DNA of 64,000 nucleotides from Ignelater luminosus (Eukaryota > Arthropoda > Insecta > Coleoptera > Elateridae), in assembly GCA_011009095.1 (NCBI GenBank), contig VTPC01089970.1, positions 62,001-126,000 of the forward strand, written 5' to 3'. Made by a program: the position numbers and the translations under genes. Positions within the stretch are counted from its first letter, which is position 1. Each line of letters opens with the position of its first letter. This document shows, piece after piece, positions 12,441 through 22,631 of this stretch. The notes under the pieces are model-generated. The model was not told the DNA's origin. It made no database searches and saw only the letters and a list, made by a program, of their open reading frames with translations.

Positions 12441-14800
12441 ATGATGGCTAAGTTTAAAGCAAAATATTCCGGAGTTTCTAGTCCCCCAATCGAATCTCCA
12501 GGGGGAGGGGCGGTTTTAAACGAAGTGAAAAAAAAACAAGAAGAACGCTCAAATCAGAGTTGGAATATGGAATGTGAGAAGCTACATAACGTAATTAAAG
12601 AAATGGAACGTATGGAGATTGATATCTTAGGTATCTCTGATGTTCAGTAGAAAGGCAAGGGTGACCTCTAGACAACCAACGAACATATGTGTTACTCCTA
12701 AGCCGAGGATGCGAAACGTAGATACGGAGTAGCGTTCATAATAAGAAAAAAAAGAAATCAAAACCAAAATCCTAAATGTAGTGTAACTCTCAAAACGAAT
12801 ATTTCTTCTGCAGCCCAGGGCTCAAAGGTAGAACATCAATTTATTTAAATCTATGTGCTTATAGGGGACAAATGTGAGGGAGAGATGCAGGACTTCTATT
12901 TCCAACTAGAAGAGGCTCTCCGAACTATCGACAACAGAGATGTGACATTGATCTTAAGACTGGCTTGGGAAACCGAAATAAAAGAGGACAAGGATCAATC
13001 GAATTCATCACCTAGACACACAGAACAAAAAATTCTCCGTCAAGGCATATCCCGAAGCGGATGTGAATTCAGATCGTAATCCCCTTATTGCAAAGTTAAG
13101 AATAAAATTAAAAAGATCAAAGTAAAAGTAATAGATCAAAGGTTGAATATAAGAAAGCTGAAAGAAGAAGCGATTAAAGATCCAGCGAAGAAAGATATTA
13201 GAGAAAACATAAAGAAAGCCATCGAACTCAATAAACAAGAAAGAGATGTAAATAAAAAGTGAGAAAATATTAAATCGTCTCTTTTGACTCCAGCTCAAGA
13301 CAAACAAAACAATAAGCAAACTCCTAAAAAAGAATGGAAGACCGATGACATTCTTGACCTCATGGAAAAAAGAAGACAACAAAAAGGACACAACACTCAA
13401 ACATAGAGAGAAATCCATAGTCATAAAAAGAAAGATAAGAGAGGCAAAAGAGAGATATATGAGCAAAATTCCAAAGAGATCGAAGATTTAGCTCCTCACT
13501 ATGACAACTTCAATTTCCACAAAAAGATCAAGGAAATCACAGGTTTAGAAAGGAAAAGGCAGCAAGGCAGAATTAAGGATGAATATGGCAACATAATAAT
13601 AGACCTTCCAGCTAAATTAAAACGATGGGAAAAATACATAAGGGAACTATTTTATGATACCAGAGCTGAGAGGGACAACATTAATACAACTGAAATGGCA
13701 GACGAACTCAGAATTACCAGCCAAGAAATAGAGTTCGTAATTAGAAACGCCAAAGTAAACAAGGCAGTGGCTCAGACCAAATTCCTGTACAGCTTAATTG
13801 AGGGAAATCAAATTCAAATACTTGCTGACTTATTTAATAGTATATTATACAGGGCGGTCCAAGATTCCGCTCTAGTAAGATAATAGCTTAATGTTAGGAA
13901 ATAGAAACAAATTGAGAGCAGAAGGCAACATAATGCCTCTGGAAGCATAACCTAAAAATATTTTGAATTATACAGGGTGTTCTATTTGTTTGTGGCAGCA
14001 TCTTACTTTATTTTTTCAAATGGAACACCCTCTATATTATTTCCTTTTTGGATTCCCTATTACATTTAGATTCATTTTTATTAACCATATGTTTGGCCTA
14101 AATTGCGTCGTTTTCGAGATAGAAATAGAAAAAACCTGCAGATGATGCTGAAGCGAATCAATACATATAGTGAAGAAAGCGGCCTGAAAATAAACATGAT
14201 GATCCGCAAGAGACCAAAACTTATACAAGATAACTGATATTCGATAACACAGCAATTGAAGGTACAATAATAAATGAAGAGAATAAATATAAGAATACAT
14301 ATAGCTCGATCAGCATTTGTGAAAATGAAAAATTCTTTAATAGATAAATCCCCGAACATTGGACTGAGAGTGAGGATGGTTCGATGCTATATCTTCTCAA
14401 CAGCGGAAGCCTGGACACTGAAAACAAAACAAACATCAAGAAAATAGATGCCTTTGAGCTTTGGCTGTATAGACTCATGCTAAGGGTACCCTGGACGGAT
14501 AGAGTTATTATTACAGTCTTGAAGAAAATGGGAAAAGAAAAAGAACTTGTTTATACCACCCAAAAAAGAAAATTAGAATATATGGGTCACATTATGCGAG
14601 GTCCACGATACGAAACACTTCGCTTAATAATACAAGGCAAAATCCAGAGGAAGAGCGGTGTAGGAAGGAGAAGAATTTTAAGGTTGAAAAATCTCTGTGA
14701 CTGGTGTCGCTGTACTTCAGCGGAGTTGTTTAGGGCTGCAATATCCAAAATCCGAATAGCTATCATGATTGCCAACCTCCGGTCGGAGACGGCACGATGA
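12441..14800 (+). mobile_element. RTE-like non-LTR retrotransposon remnant (endonuclease, partial RT, C-terminus)
   Basis: Broken ORF2-like polyprotein. Near 12560-12650 the frame gives KEMERMEIDILGISDVQ, the start of an APE-type endonuclease of the kind often annotated craniofacial development protein 2-like. Near 13020-13110 PEADVNSDRNPLIAKLR matches the endonuclease end. At 13560-13880 comes the reverse transcriptase N-terminus (RITSQEIEFVIRNAKVNKA, then QILADLFNSIL). At 14130-14180 comes MMLKRINTYSEESGLKIN. At 14400-14800 comes the C-terminus (RVPWTDRV, KMGKEKELVYTTQKRKLEYM, GHIMRG), ending at a stop after MIANLRSETAR. The central RT palm with its YxDD box is missing, and a short MITE lies at the gap. 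Many stops and frameshifts make it inactive. Confidence 0.75.
13969..14036. mobile_element. 68-bp MITE-like insertion with 19-bp terminal inverted repeats
   Basis: The left end TATACAGGGTGTTCTATTT and the right end, reverse-complemented (TATAGAGGGTGTTCCATTT), match at 17 of 19 bases. The element sits in the deleted part of the LINE's reverse transcriptase. The ACAGGGTG terminus is shared with repeats at 19576, 20017 and 63838. It has no coding capacity. Confidence 0.6.
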
Positions 14801-17800
14801 GAAGAATGTTTGCAGAAGATTCTGAAATCCACGTTTTGTAATTTATTTAAAATTTCATTAAGAATGATAGACAAAAAACTACTGAAGGGGCACTGCCAAA
14901 AGTGCAAGAATTGTTGGATATTGTGTGAAGCAAGGGCCAAATTATCGATAAGAAGAGTCTTTGAAGGCAAAGCGATGCTTCCAAAAATATCTTTGTAGCT
15001 TGGTAGCAGATCTTACGAATTAAGAAGGTTCAAGAAGATGTTTTGATTGTTCTAGGGTATTCTGAAATGGTTTGAAAGTTCTCGAAATATCGACTGCATC
15101 TGCGTACTTTGTCTTCAAACCCGCTTATCAAGGCCGTTTCGCGAGAATCCTAAGCGTTATGTTGGTACTTCCTTCAAGATCTTGAAGCATCCAGTTCAAT
15201 ATTCTTCCATATACTATTTCTTTCTTCTTATCATAAGCCACTTCATGAGCTTAGGCTGGGCAAGACACATAAGATTGTGGTGTATAAAAAGACCAATGAA
15301 AGTCTTAATATACATGTCTCGTTTTCTGTGACCAATTGGGATTTTTTGAGAAAGTGATCTCTAGGTAGTTTGTAGAGAATAAGAGAGGGAGGGAGAGAGA
15401 TTCGAATGAAGGTGAGTTGCTGAAATACTTGGATGCCAAGACGACACGCAACGTAAAATCTTATTTTGTAATATTTGACAATACTGTTCACTGTTGTGTA
15501 TGTGAAATTTTGATTTTTATTGATTTTATTCTTAAAAGAAATGCAGACGGCACCGTAGACTTATATTTTATAATTTTCTTTTGTTTTAAATATTGTTAAA
15601 TTTGTAAACGTTGTAGTCTCAGTCATGGTTTCAGTTGTAGCAAAGAAAATGAGTGTTCAATGCCTGAATGTAAGAATTCTCAAAGGTACAAGAAGATCAA
15701 CGGGGAATAATAGCATTTGACGGGTTCACTAAAACGTAACTGTAAATACCCTAATTAAAATAACAATTGTAAAGATTTCTTTATTCTGGCGATTATGCCG
15801 ACATCGTCCATGAAGAGGGTAAGAGATTTGTAAGTGCCACTTTTGCTTTAAGACTTATAACAAGCGATCATGGTTTGAATAAGAAATAATTAGAAATCAT
15901 CAATTTCTAGGTTGTTGGTGTTGGCATGGGTTGTGTTTAAGTTGCGCCTACTGAGAACTGAACGCTCCAGTAACTATTAAGATCTCAGTGGTTTGATACC
16001 TACCTCCACGCAAGGGCCAGGCAGTAACCAATTGATAAGACACAGCTGCTGATCGATTTTCGCAATTTTTTCTTTGGATTCGTCTTCAAGGCGTCAGATT
16101 CCATCAGTAGACTCCAATTTAATAATTCTACCTTTAATTCTTTTAAAACAGACGAGTTTCTCCGCGTTTTTTCAAATCTGACAATAATCAAATTGGGCGT
16201 TTTCGGGATACAGCCACATAGTCTTCTTTTGTAGTTAATACTCCAAAGTATCGATGGAAGAAAGAAGATTTTGCGTTTTGAATGTGATTTATGACCAACT
16301 ACGATGGTGGTCAAAATTAGATTTTCCAAAATATATCGAGTCATGATAAAAAAAGGTTTGTCTCGATGAGACGATTACCGGAACAAAGAAACAAGAAACG
16401 AACTGCACCTGCACGAATTGGCGAATATTTGGTGATATTTTTCTCGATTTTTCAAAAACGATCAGAACTAAATCTTGCAATCAATTCAATAAGAAGTGTT
16501 AAAAAAACTAAACATATAATGATAAATATCTAATTTTCGTTTATCAATTTTCAGCTTCCTCAAATTTAGGATTGTGAAAGTTGTTAGCTTTAAAGGTATT
16601 AATCTCTTTGTGTAGGTAAAGGCGTTGACATAAGTCTTTTTTAACATCTTCTAGAAAGAATGCATGCCAGCAATTAAGAGGGTATGCCAAAAATAAAAAA
16701 GTATCAAACACTCAAACACTTTTTTTAACCACCCATTGACTGACACGACAAGCATTAATTAACACAACAAACTAAAAACGCAAAAGGAGCATTTCTTCTT
16801 GAAAATTCAAATTTAATGTTAACATTGTCAATTTCCTCTATAAATACTTGAAATATGTAAAAAGAAATCAAACTGAAATCGTTTTCAAGGTATTTCCACT
16901 AATGAGAAGCCTTGTTCTATTTGTGTTAACATTTTAGCTGTAGTATGTCGAATCGACAAGACCCCCGGTGTGCTTCATTGAAACACTCCCAAACGTATAA
17001 TAATAATAAAAAAGCAGAGCAACACACAAAATAAATAAAAGAACTATTTTGAGAACTCGTCACGATTGTTAAAACCAAATCCTAGTTAACGCTGGTCAGG
17101 ATTTGAAATAGACATTTTAATTCCAACTGAGTGATAATTACTGATAGCTATGTAAACACAACCTTTATAAAAAAAAGTCGTTACTCGTACTCGACAAAAT
17201 ATGTTCGTGATTGGAACATTTTACTTTAAAAGAGATTCTTAAAAGTTTTAAATATAATTTTTTTAGGTCGTAGGAAGTTATTTATAATAGTGATGCGCAC
17301 CTACCCGTTAGCTACTGATGTTATCGGTGCATCTTTCAGAGCATACCTTCTTGTCAACATAAGACTAGCATTATTATGTATATGAATATGATAAGCAGTG
17401 TTTTCAACACCAGACGGCCTTAAATTAGGAAAATTCACAAAAATCGTTTTTAAAGACAGTTGGCAGCTTTTTATTTTTCTCTCATATTTTGTTTGTCAAA
17501 ACAGAAACTGAACGTGTGAAAAAAATTGAACAATCTTTTTCTATCCGCGGTCATTCCTACTTCCTTGTGACAGAGATTTTGTTATCATCAAACAAAATTT
17601 AAGAAAATATGATAGAATTTACGATTTGCACGAGTTTCAGTCCAGTTTCCAAAGTCCCCAACTTATACAGGTTCTTTTCCAATCTTGGAGAGTAAAATAC
17701 ATCTTAAGGTCTTACTCCAATGGGTCAAGGAAAATCACAAACCATTTTATCTGAATATTATTAATTCAGGAAGCATAAAACAACGTAAGGTACCTCTTAA

Positions 17801-17987
17801 AATAAAAAGAATCAGTGAAGAAATGCTTTGTACTTTTTTATTTTTTTTTTGTTAGAAACAGAATTTATATTGCTTGGTTTTTGCTAAAACACCATAAGTC
17901 ATTTTTTTCATGTGAAATACTGCAAGGTACAAATTTCTTAAAATAAAAGAATAAACCTTATTTTTCCCTAAAAAGTCATAATTCATT
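14801..17987. other. No gene recognised
   Basis: Mostly AT-rich noncoding sequence. On the minus strand two overlapping frames at 16000-16480 (114 and 63 codons) have balanced composition and might be a decayed element gene, but I recognise no motif. A purine-rich run AGAGAGGGAGGGAGAGAGA lies near 15385. Confidence 0.35.
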
Positions 17988-18142
17988 TTTACTTTAATAA
18001 TTTTCTTGAGTTAATTACTCATGATATACATTAATTTATTAATGACATCTTGATATGATATTATATGATAATATTATAAAGATGTCATTAATAAATTAAT
18101 GTATGTCATGAGTGATTAACTCAAGAAAATTATTAAAGTAAA
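17988..18142. repeat. Foldback element: 64-bp inverted repeat with 27-bp spacer
   Basis: The left arm (17988-18051) and the right arm (18079-18142) are reverse complements except at two positions. Both differences would be G-U pairs if the plus strand were transcribed, so the RNA could form an almost perfect hairpin. The arms start TTTACTTTAATAATTTTC and end TTAATGACATCTT. The spacer is almost pure AT. The right arm ends about ten bases before two tRNA-like modules. It may be a foldback transposon, a MITE or a precursor of small RNAs; the sequence alone does not decide. Confidence 0.85.
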
Positions 18143-18152
18143 TTTAATATCT

Positions 18153-18182
18153 AGAAAGATTCGAACCTGACTAACCAACTAG
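18153..18182 (-). pseudogene. Truncated tRNA-like module, reverse orientation
   Basis: Read on the minus strand: AGTTGGTTAG (D-loop, box A part) followed three bases later by GGTTCGAATC (T-loop, box B). The anticodon arm is missing. It faces away from the complete tRNA-like sequence at 18190-18262, giving a head-to-head arrangement. Confidence 0.55.
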
Positions 18183-18189
18183 AATACCT

Positions 18190-18262
18190 ACCTCGGTAGC
18201 ACAGTTGGTTAGTGCACCTTACGCGAGATAAGGTTACGTAAGTTCGAATCCTACCTGCGGTA
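18190..18262 (+). pseudogene. tRNA-like sequence, full cloverleaf, abnormal anticodon loop
   Basis: This folds as a 73-nt tRNA: acceptor ACCTCGG/CTGCGGT (one T-C mismatch, one G-T), D-stem GCAC/GTGC with loop AGTTGGTTA, anticodon stem CCTTA/TAAGG, four-base variable loop, T-stem GTAAG/CCTAC (one mismatch) with loop TTCGAAT, discriminator A. The anticodon loop is CGCGAGA. It lacks U at position 33, and the implied CGA (Ser) anticodon does not fit the short variable arm. Boxes A and B are intact, so RNA polymerase III could still recognise it. A tRNA-derived SINE head or a tRNA pseudogene is more likely than a working tRNA. No CCA is encoded, as usual in eukaryotes. Confidence 0.6.
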
Positions 18263-18689
18263 AAGATTTTTAAATTAATTAATTTAACTTTAACTTAAAA
18301 TATAATACGCAGTCATAATTTATTTTTAAGTTTATATTTGTGGCTACAGAACGTTTTTCTTATTTTCTCAAAACTTGCTCCAACTGACATAGTGTGTTTA
18401 AGCAATAACTGATTCGCTCGTATCTAGACTTAAAATCATCAGAAACAAAAGTAGAGAAAAGAAGGAGTTTATTTAAAAGTTCGGATTCGGGAACTTCCTC
18501 AGAAGAAAACACAATGAAATTCTATAACAAATGCACAGCAAACCAAGTATTTTCAATTTGAAGTAATTAAGTTTACATTATAAACAAATTAAATAAATTA
18601 AATTGTTTCTCAAAAAGGACAGAAGCAGGTAGGGCAAATTAATAGCTTCTGGTGACTATATCACCGGTACCCCGAATTCAAAGATTCTA
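18263..18689. other. No gene recognised
   Basis: AT-rich spacer between the tRNA-like module and the pogo transposase remnant. It may contain the badly decayed upstream part of that transposase, but nothing readable was found. Confidence 0.3.
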
Positions 18690-19318
18690 GAATATATCTT
18701 CTCTTATTTCCGCTTCGTACCACCCATCGAATGCACCTTTTAGATGTTAGTATTTCTAGGTCATTTAAAACAGCACTTTTGGTAGCATTCAATGACTGGT
18801 TGGTATTCAGATTCTGGCAAAACCATAACGATAAGAAATTTAAAAGAGCTAAGTAATAAAGCATTTATCAACTAGTTATAATATAATCAAGGCTTTTAAG
18901 AAACCTGGTTTATGGCCAGTAGATCAACTTGCTTTTTCTGACGAAGACTTCTTACCGAGTACTGTGACAAATAAGGTCTACAAATCCAAACCATAAAACT
19001 GAAATCGACAAACATAATAATATTGTAATGTCTGGACCTTCGAGTTCCAAAGATCTTCTATCTAAAAGGCATAAATCACAAACTAAAGACGAAAGACCAT
19101 ACCCAAAGTCTGCAAGCAGTACAAATACGAGTAAACGAAAAATTAGAAGAGAGTCAAAATCTAAGATTTACACATTCTCTCATGTTATAAAAGAACTACA
19201 AGAGATCGAAAAAACAAAACAAAGGAAGGCGTCACTAGATCCATCCGGAAAAACAAAGCGCGGAAAATTATGCAAACTTCCACCCTCCCTCCCAGCCACC
19301 CCCTCCCCAAAATTTTAA
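18690..19318 (+). pseudogene. pogo/Tigger-type (DDE_1) transposase, C-terminal remnant
   Basis: Three frames in order match the C-terminal half of pogo-like transposases. At 18710-18840 comes HLLDVSISRSFKTALLVAFN followed by DWLV, equivalent to the LQPLDVSVFGPLK...NDWL block near the last catalytic residue. At 18890-18990 comes IIKAFKKPGLWPVDQLAFSD followed by EDFLPSTVT, the usual GFRKTGIYPFN...FAPS block. At 19028-19318 comes a basic tail with DERPYPKSA and KSKIYTFSHVIKELQEIEK. A stop pair and a frameshift lie between the first two blocks, and another break before the third. The DNA-binding N-terminus was not found. Nonfunctional. Confidence 0.65.
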
Positions 19319-19434
19319 ATGGCACTACCCTATGTGTGATATATCAGTTTAAAGGGTATAAAACTCTCAATCTTTTACATCAAAAAAATTAAAATTAGTC
19401 CAGCCGTTCGTGAACTAGAGACAGCAATGTATTG

Positions 19435-19576
19435 AATACAGTTTTTCCAACTGACTAGAGTAGGTTATTAAATGTCCCCCTCCAAAACAAAAGCGACGCC
19501 TTTCAGCGACTTTTGATAATTTTACTAATTAAAGAGTTATTCAAGGTGGGAAGTTTTAAAATGATCACCCTGTATA
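19435..19576 (-). repeat. Dispersed repeat with ACAGGGTG terminus (copy 1)
   Basis: About 140 bp matching 63835-63973 in reverse orientation. Shared landmarks are GGGGGACATT, CTCTTTAATTA and the terminal word TATACAGGGTGATCATTTTA. This copy lies directly after the pogo transposase remnant. The terminus resembles those at 13969 and 20015, so all may belong to one MITE group. Confidence 0.75.
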
Positions 19577-20014
19577 AATAGAACTAGGCAAGAACACAAT
19601 GCAAACCTGAGAAATAAAGCGGTCCTTTTGTTTTAAGGAGGCAAGATTAGAATAATTAGTAAGAGCCTCTAGCTTCACACACGGAATTTTCTGACAAAGT
19701 GATTTTTATCAATTTGAAGCCTTTTAAAAGGGGGATTGAAGAGTATAATGCAATCCAAACTACATGCGGGCTAGGAGTAATAAGGGGGAAATGAATTTAA
19801 AGCATAAATTTAAATATTTATGATGTGACACATTATAATGAATAAAAACCAAAGAAAAACAGAAGTTTTTATTTTTACAAACAATGATAAAAAATGTAAA
19901 TGTTAGAAGATAAGGGTGCAATGTCGTTTAATGAATTATCCAGAAATTAAGGAATTTATTCGTTATCTACCGAACACAAGTAACATCCTGGTGAGGAAAG
20001 TTCGGAAACTTAGT
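19577..20014. other. No gene recognised
   Basis: AT-rich spacer between two dispersed repeats; no coding or repeat feature noticed. Confidence 0.3.
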
Positions 20015-21200
20015 ATACAGGGTGTTATAAATATGTTTCGCTATAGTTCAGACAGTAATTGTACAAGTCATTCGAAGCAGAGAAGTTTTACGTTTCATAT
20101 CAAGTTCCCGAACTTTCCAGGATTTACATGAAATTTTTCTGAAAATTCTATATTCAACCGGAACTTGTTTCACAAGCGACGACCTGTCTTGCACAGAAGT
20201 CAATACGTTTGTGTCGACACCACAACGACACATTAACGACGTATGAACTGGTTAACTACTGTCATGTAATCATCAAGAAAAGGCGGGATCCTTATTTTAC
20301 CTGCTGCAATTCCGATTTCTGAAGAAATAACTAGCCACACAATATTCATTATACAGATTTTGAGGTAATTAATTCAATTATTCAAATAAACGCAAATTCA
20401 TAGCGATCGTTTCAACAAATACGAAGGCGCGATAACGGTGAAGCACGTCATCAGAACCAAACATAAGGATACAGCCAGTTATAAAATTGTAAGATCTGGA
20501 GAATTATTGTCAGCTCTGGCAACGCTAGATTACAGCTGTTGTTCGCTTAATTTTCCGCCATATTTACAAAATTTAGAGCCGTCGTTTGGTTTATGGTTCT
20601 TCCAATAGCGATTTTTCTAAAAGTCGGATTTAGAGAATTTAGCGAGTCACCTCAAGAATAGTACCGTTTTTATTGGAGACCAGGGCCGTTTCAAATCACG
20701 TCAGAGCTCTTAAACAAATGTTGTGTGTGGTATCCCCTCGGGAGCTCCGAAACAAACATGAGGGTTGTTTCAAACCGAACATGCGGGTCCTTCCTCAGAC
20801 TTCAAAAATGGCATGATGGAGGGTCCTTACGGAATACCGGTCGGGCGGCAACCCTACTTTTGTGATCCTTAATAAGTGGCGCCCTCAGGTTGTACCTAAT
20901 TCCTTGACTCTTTTATCTATACTTCCTTAATTCTATGACACTTCTGACTTTCTCGCTATTAAACTTTTTCCCTGATTTTTCCAGGCAAAGCTGGACTCTA
21001 TAAATGTAGTTCTTCCGGAGCTCCGTTTTTGAGATACAGGGTATTGAGGGTTTATAAAAAAATGCCTTTTTTTCGGAATAGTTTTAGAACGGCTTATTTT
21101 ATCAGATTCAAATTTGGCAAAATAGTGGCGACCTTATTTCTTTTTTTCTCTTAGTTGATACATATCAAGAAATCCCCTTCCCTAGCTTTTACAGGTTCTC
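20015..21200 (+). repeat. Dispersed repeat cluster related to 5.2-6.0 kb and 29.1 kb
   Basis: Begins with TATACAGGGTGTTATAAAT. The part 20100-20210 matches 5530-5690 (CTTTCCAGG, then GCGACGACCTGTCTTGC). TTCTCGCTATTAAACTTTTT near 20950 matches TTCTCTATTAAATTTTTT near 5813. The part 20480-20600 (GATCTGGAGAATTATTGTCA, GCTCTGGCAAC) matches 29130-29220 next to the mariner insertion. TTTGAGATACAGGGTATTGA lies near 21030. No open frame of note. This looks like overlapping old transposon ends. Confidence 0.5.
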
Positions 21201-21929
21201 CAGTGTAACTTGAAGAAAAACTCCATATCCAGTAACTTGACACAAACAAACTATTCTAAGATATACAGCAAACTAACTATACTAAGATTCCCATATCTAA
21301 GAAAGATCAAACAATTGACAGCATTTTTGACTGACAGATACGATGAGATAAACAAGAAACAATTTAATTTGAGCCTTTCATCCAAATCTTCTCTGGCTCT
21401 TTGCCATATAAAACTTCTAGTGGAAATTGAAAAATTCCAAATAGTAACGTCATCGTCAGTACAAACATAAAAGCCAAGATAAATATGTAGATGAGAAAGA
21501 GATAAGGCACATTAGAGATACATGTATGTATCGACACCCTCTATCTTTCGTTCGCTCACAGTCGATATATTAAAAGTTATATGCTGAGAGAGCAATAGAA
21601 AGATAGTAAGCCTGAGAAACAAAAGAAAACAAAGACTGAACAGCAAAAGTAAAATGTAATGGAAAAGTGGCATAAATGAAGATAATCAGAGACAAAGTCG
21701 AATGGTGTAATGAACATTGAGGATAGGAAAAACGAAAGAGACAAGGGGAAAAAGAAAACCGATGATTAAATAAACGAAATGGAAAAAGATGGGATGAAAG
21801 AGTGAAGAAGAAGGTAATGAGATAATATATGTGAGTTGTAACGGTCTTTTATCGTTATCATCCCGTCACATGGTAAATCTTACGGTATATCATCATCCTT
21901 CCTTGTGAGACAGCGTGTATTTACAACTT
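21201..21929. other. No gene recognised
   Basis: An 86-codon plus-strand frame (21210-21470) has no recognisable motif. A purine-rich stretch (AGAAAGA, GAGAAAG words) spans about 21480-21830. Confidence 0.3.
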
Positions 21930-22068
21930 ATTTCTTTGCTTCGCAACAACTCTTTCGAATTCTGGAGGGAATGCGACACGCGGGCCAAGAAGACAGAACC
22001 GAGACGTGAGAGTGTGAGTGTTCAACTGGACTTGTTCTTTAGCTAGGGCGATTTTCTCGTTCGAGAGG
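21930..22068 (+). other. Candidate 5' noncoding exon (upstream leader)
   Basis: A relatively GC-rich stretch, out of character with its AT-rich surroundings, ends in a strong donor, CGAGAGG|GTAAGT. It holds no long open frame. The start of this exon is only a guess. It could be the transcription start region of the plus-strand MADF-BESS gene 2.5 kb downstream. This is inference from splice-site strength and base composition only. Confidence 0.25.
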
Positions 22069-22573
22069 GTAAGTTAACTTTCCTTTTTTTACATCCCTTG
22101 CGTCTTCGTTACTAATGGTTGAGCCTTGTCCCCAGTTTTTTTATTGGATCCCACGGATCTGGTGATAAAAGTCACAAACGAGTTTTCTTGCGTGCCTCTC
22201 CGGAAGCCTTGTTGAAGCATATGTATTCTGGCAGTAGCTGTGATGGCGGAGAATGACTGGTGTCGCCATTAATGTGGAAAAACGACAGATGCTGGATTCC
22301 AATCTTGCAGTAAACCATTAAACTAATCTACGATTCCCTCCGATTCCAATTTATGCTAATAATTAATTCTGTTAATTAAATCTTTGCTTATTAAAATTTA
22401 GAGTGACCTCTTCAGGTTTAATAAGGATCTTAAACTTTTATTAAATCCCATTGTAATATAATTTTTTGTTTGACCCGTAACTTCTAAATTTGTTTAAACA
22501 ATCTTATTTTTCTTGATTAATGTACTATTCGGATGTAAATTGAAGATTTTTTTTGTTTAACATTGTTTTCCAG

Positions 22574-22631
22574 GTGTATTTCAGTTTCAGCAAGCAAATT
22601 TCGATCGAAAGCTGCTTCCTTCTACACTGTG
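22574..22631 (+). other. Candidate small 5' noncoding exon
   Basis: A 58-bp segment flanked by acceptor TTGTTTTCCAG and donor CACTGTG|GTAAGAT. No start codon is used in it. If real, it would be a second leader exon between 22068 and the exon holding the ATG at 24616, where an acceptor-like GTACGTGCAG occurs near 24443. Confidence 0.25.

Noticed and set aside
13008..13466. 152-codon minus-strand Phe/Leu/Ser-rich frame
   Set aside because: Antisense shadow of the Lys-rich linker of the LINE polyprotein.
15780..15830. Minus-strand LFMDDVGIIAR as a reverse transcriptase catalytic box
   Set aside because: Isolated short match; the expected flanking RT motifs are absent.
18190..18262. Functional tRNA-Ser with anticodon CGA
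   Set aside because: A tRNA-Ser should have a long variable arm; this has four bases, lacks U33 and has stem mismatches. It was kept as tRNA-like only.
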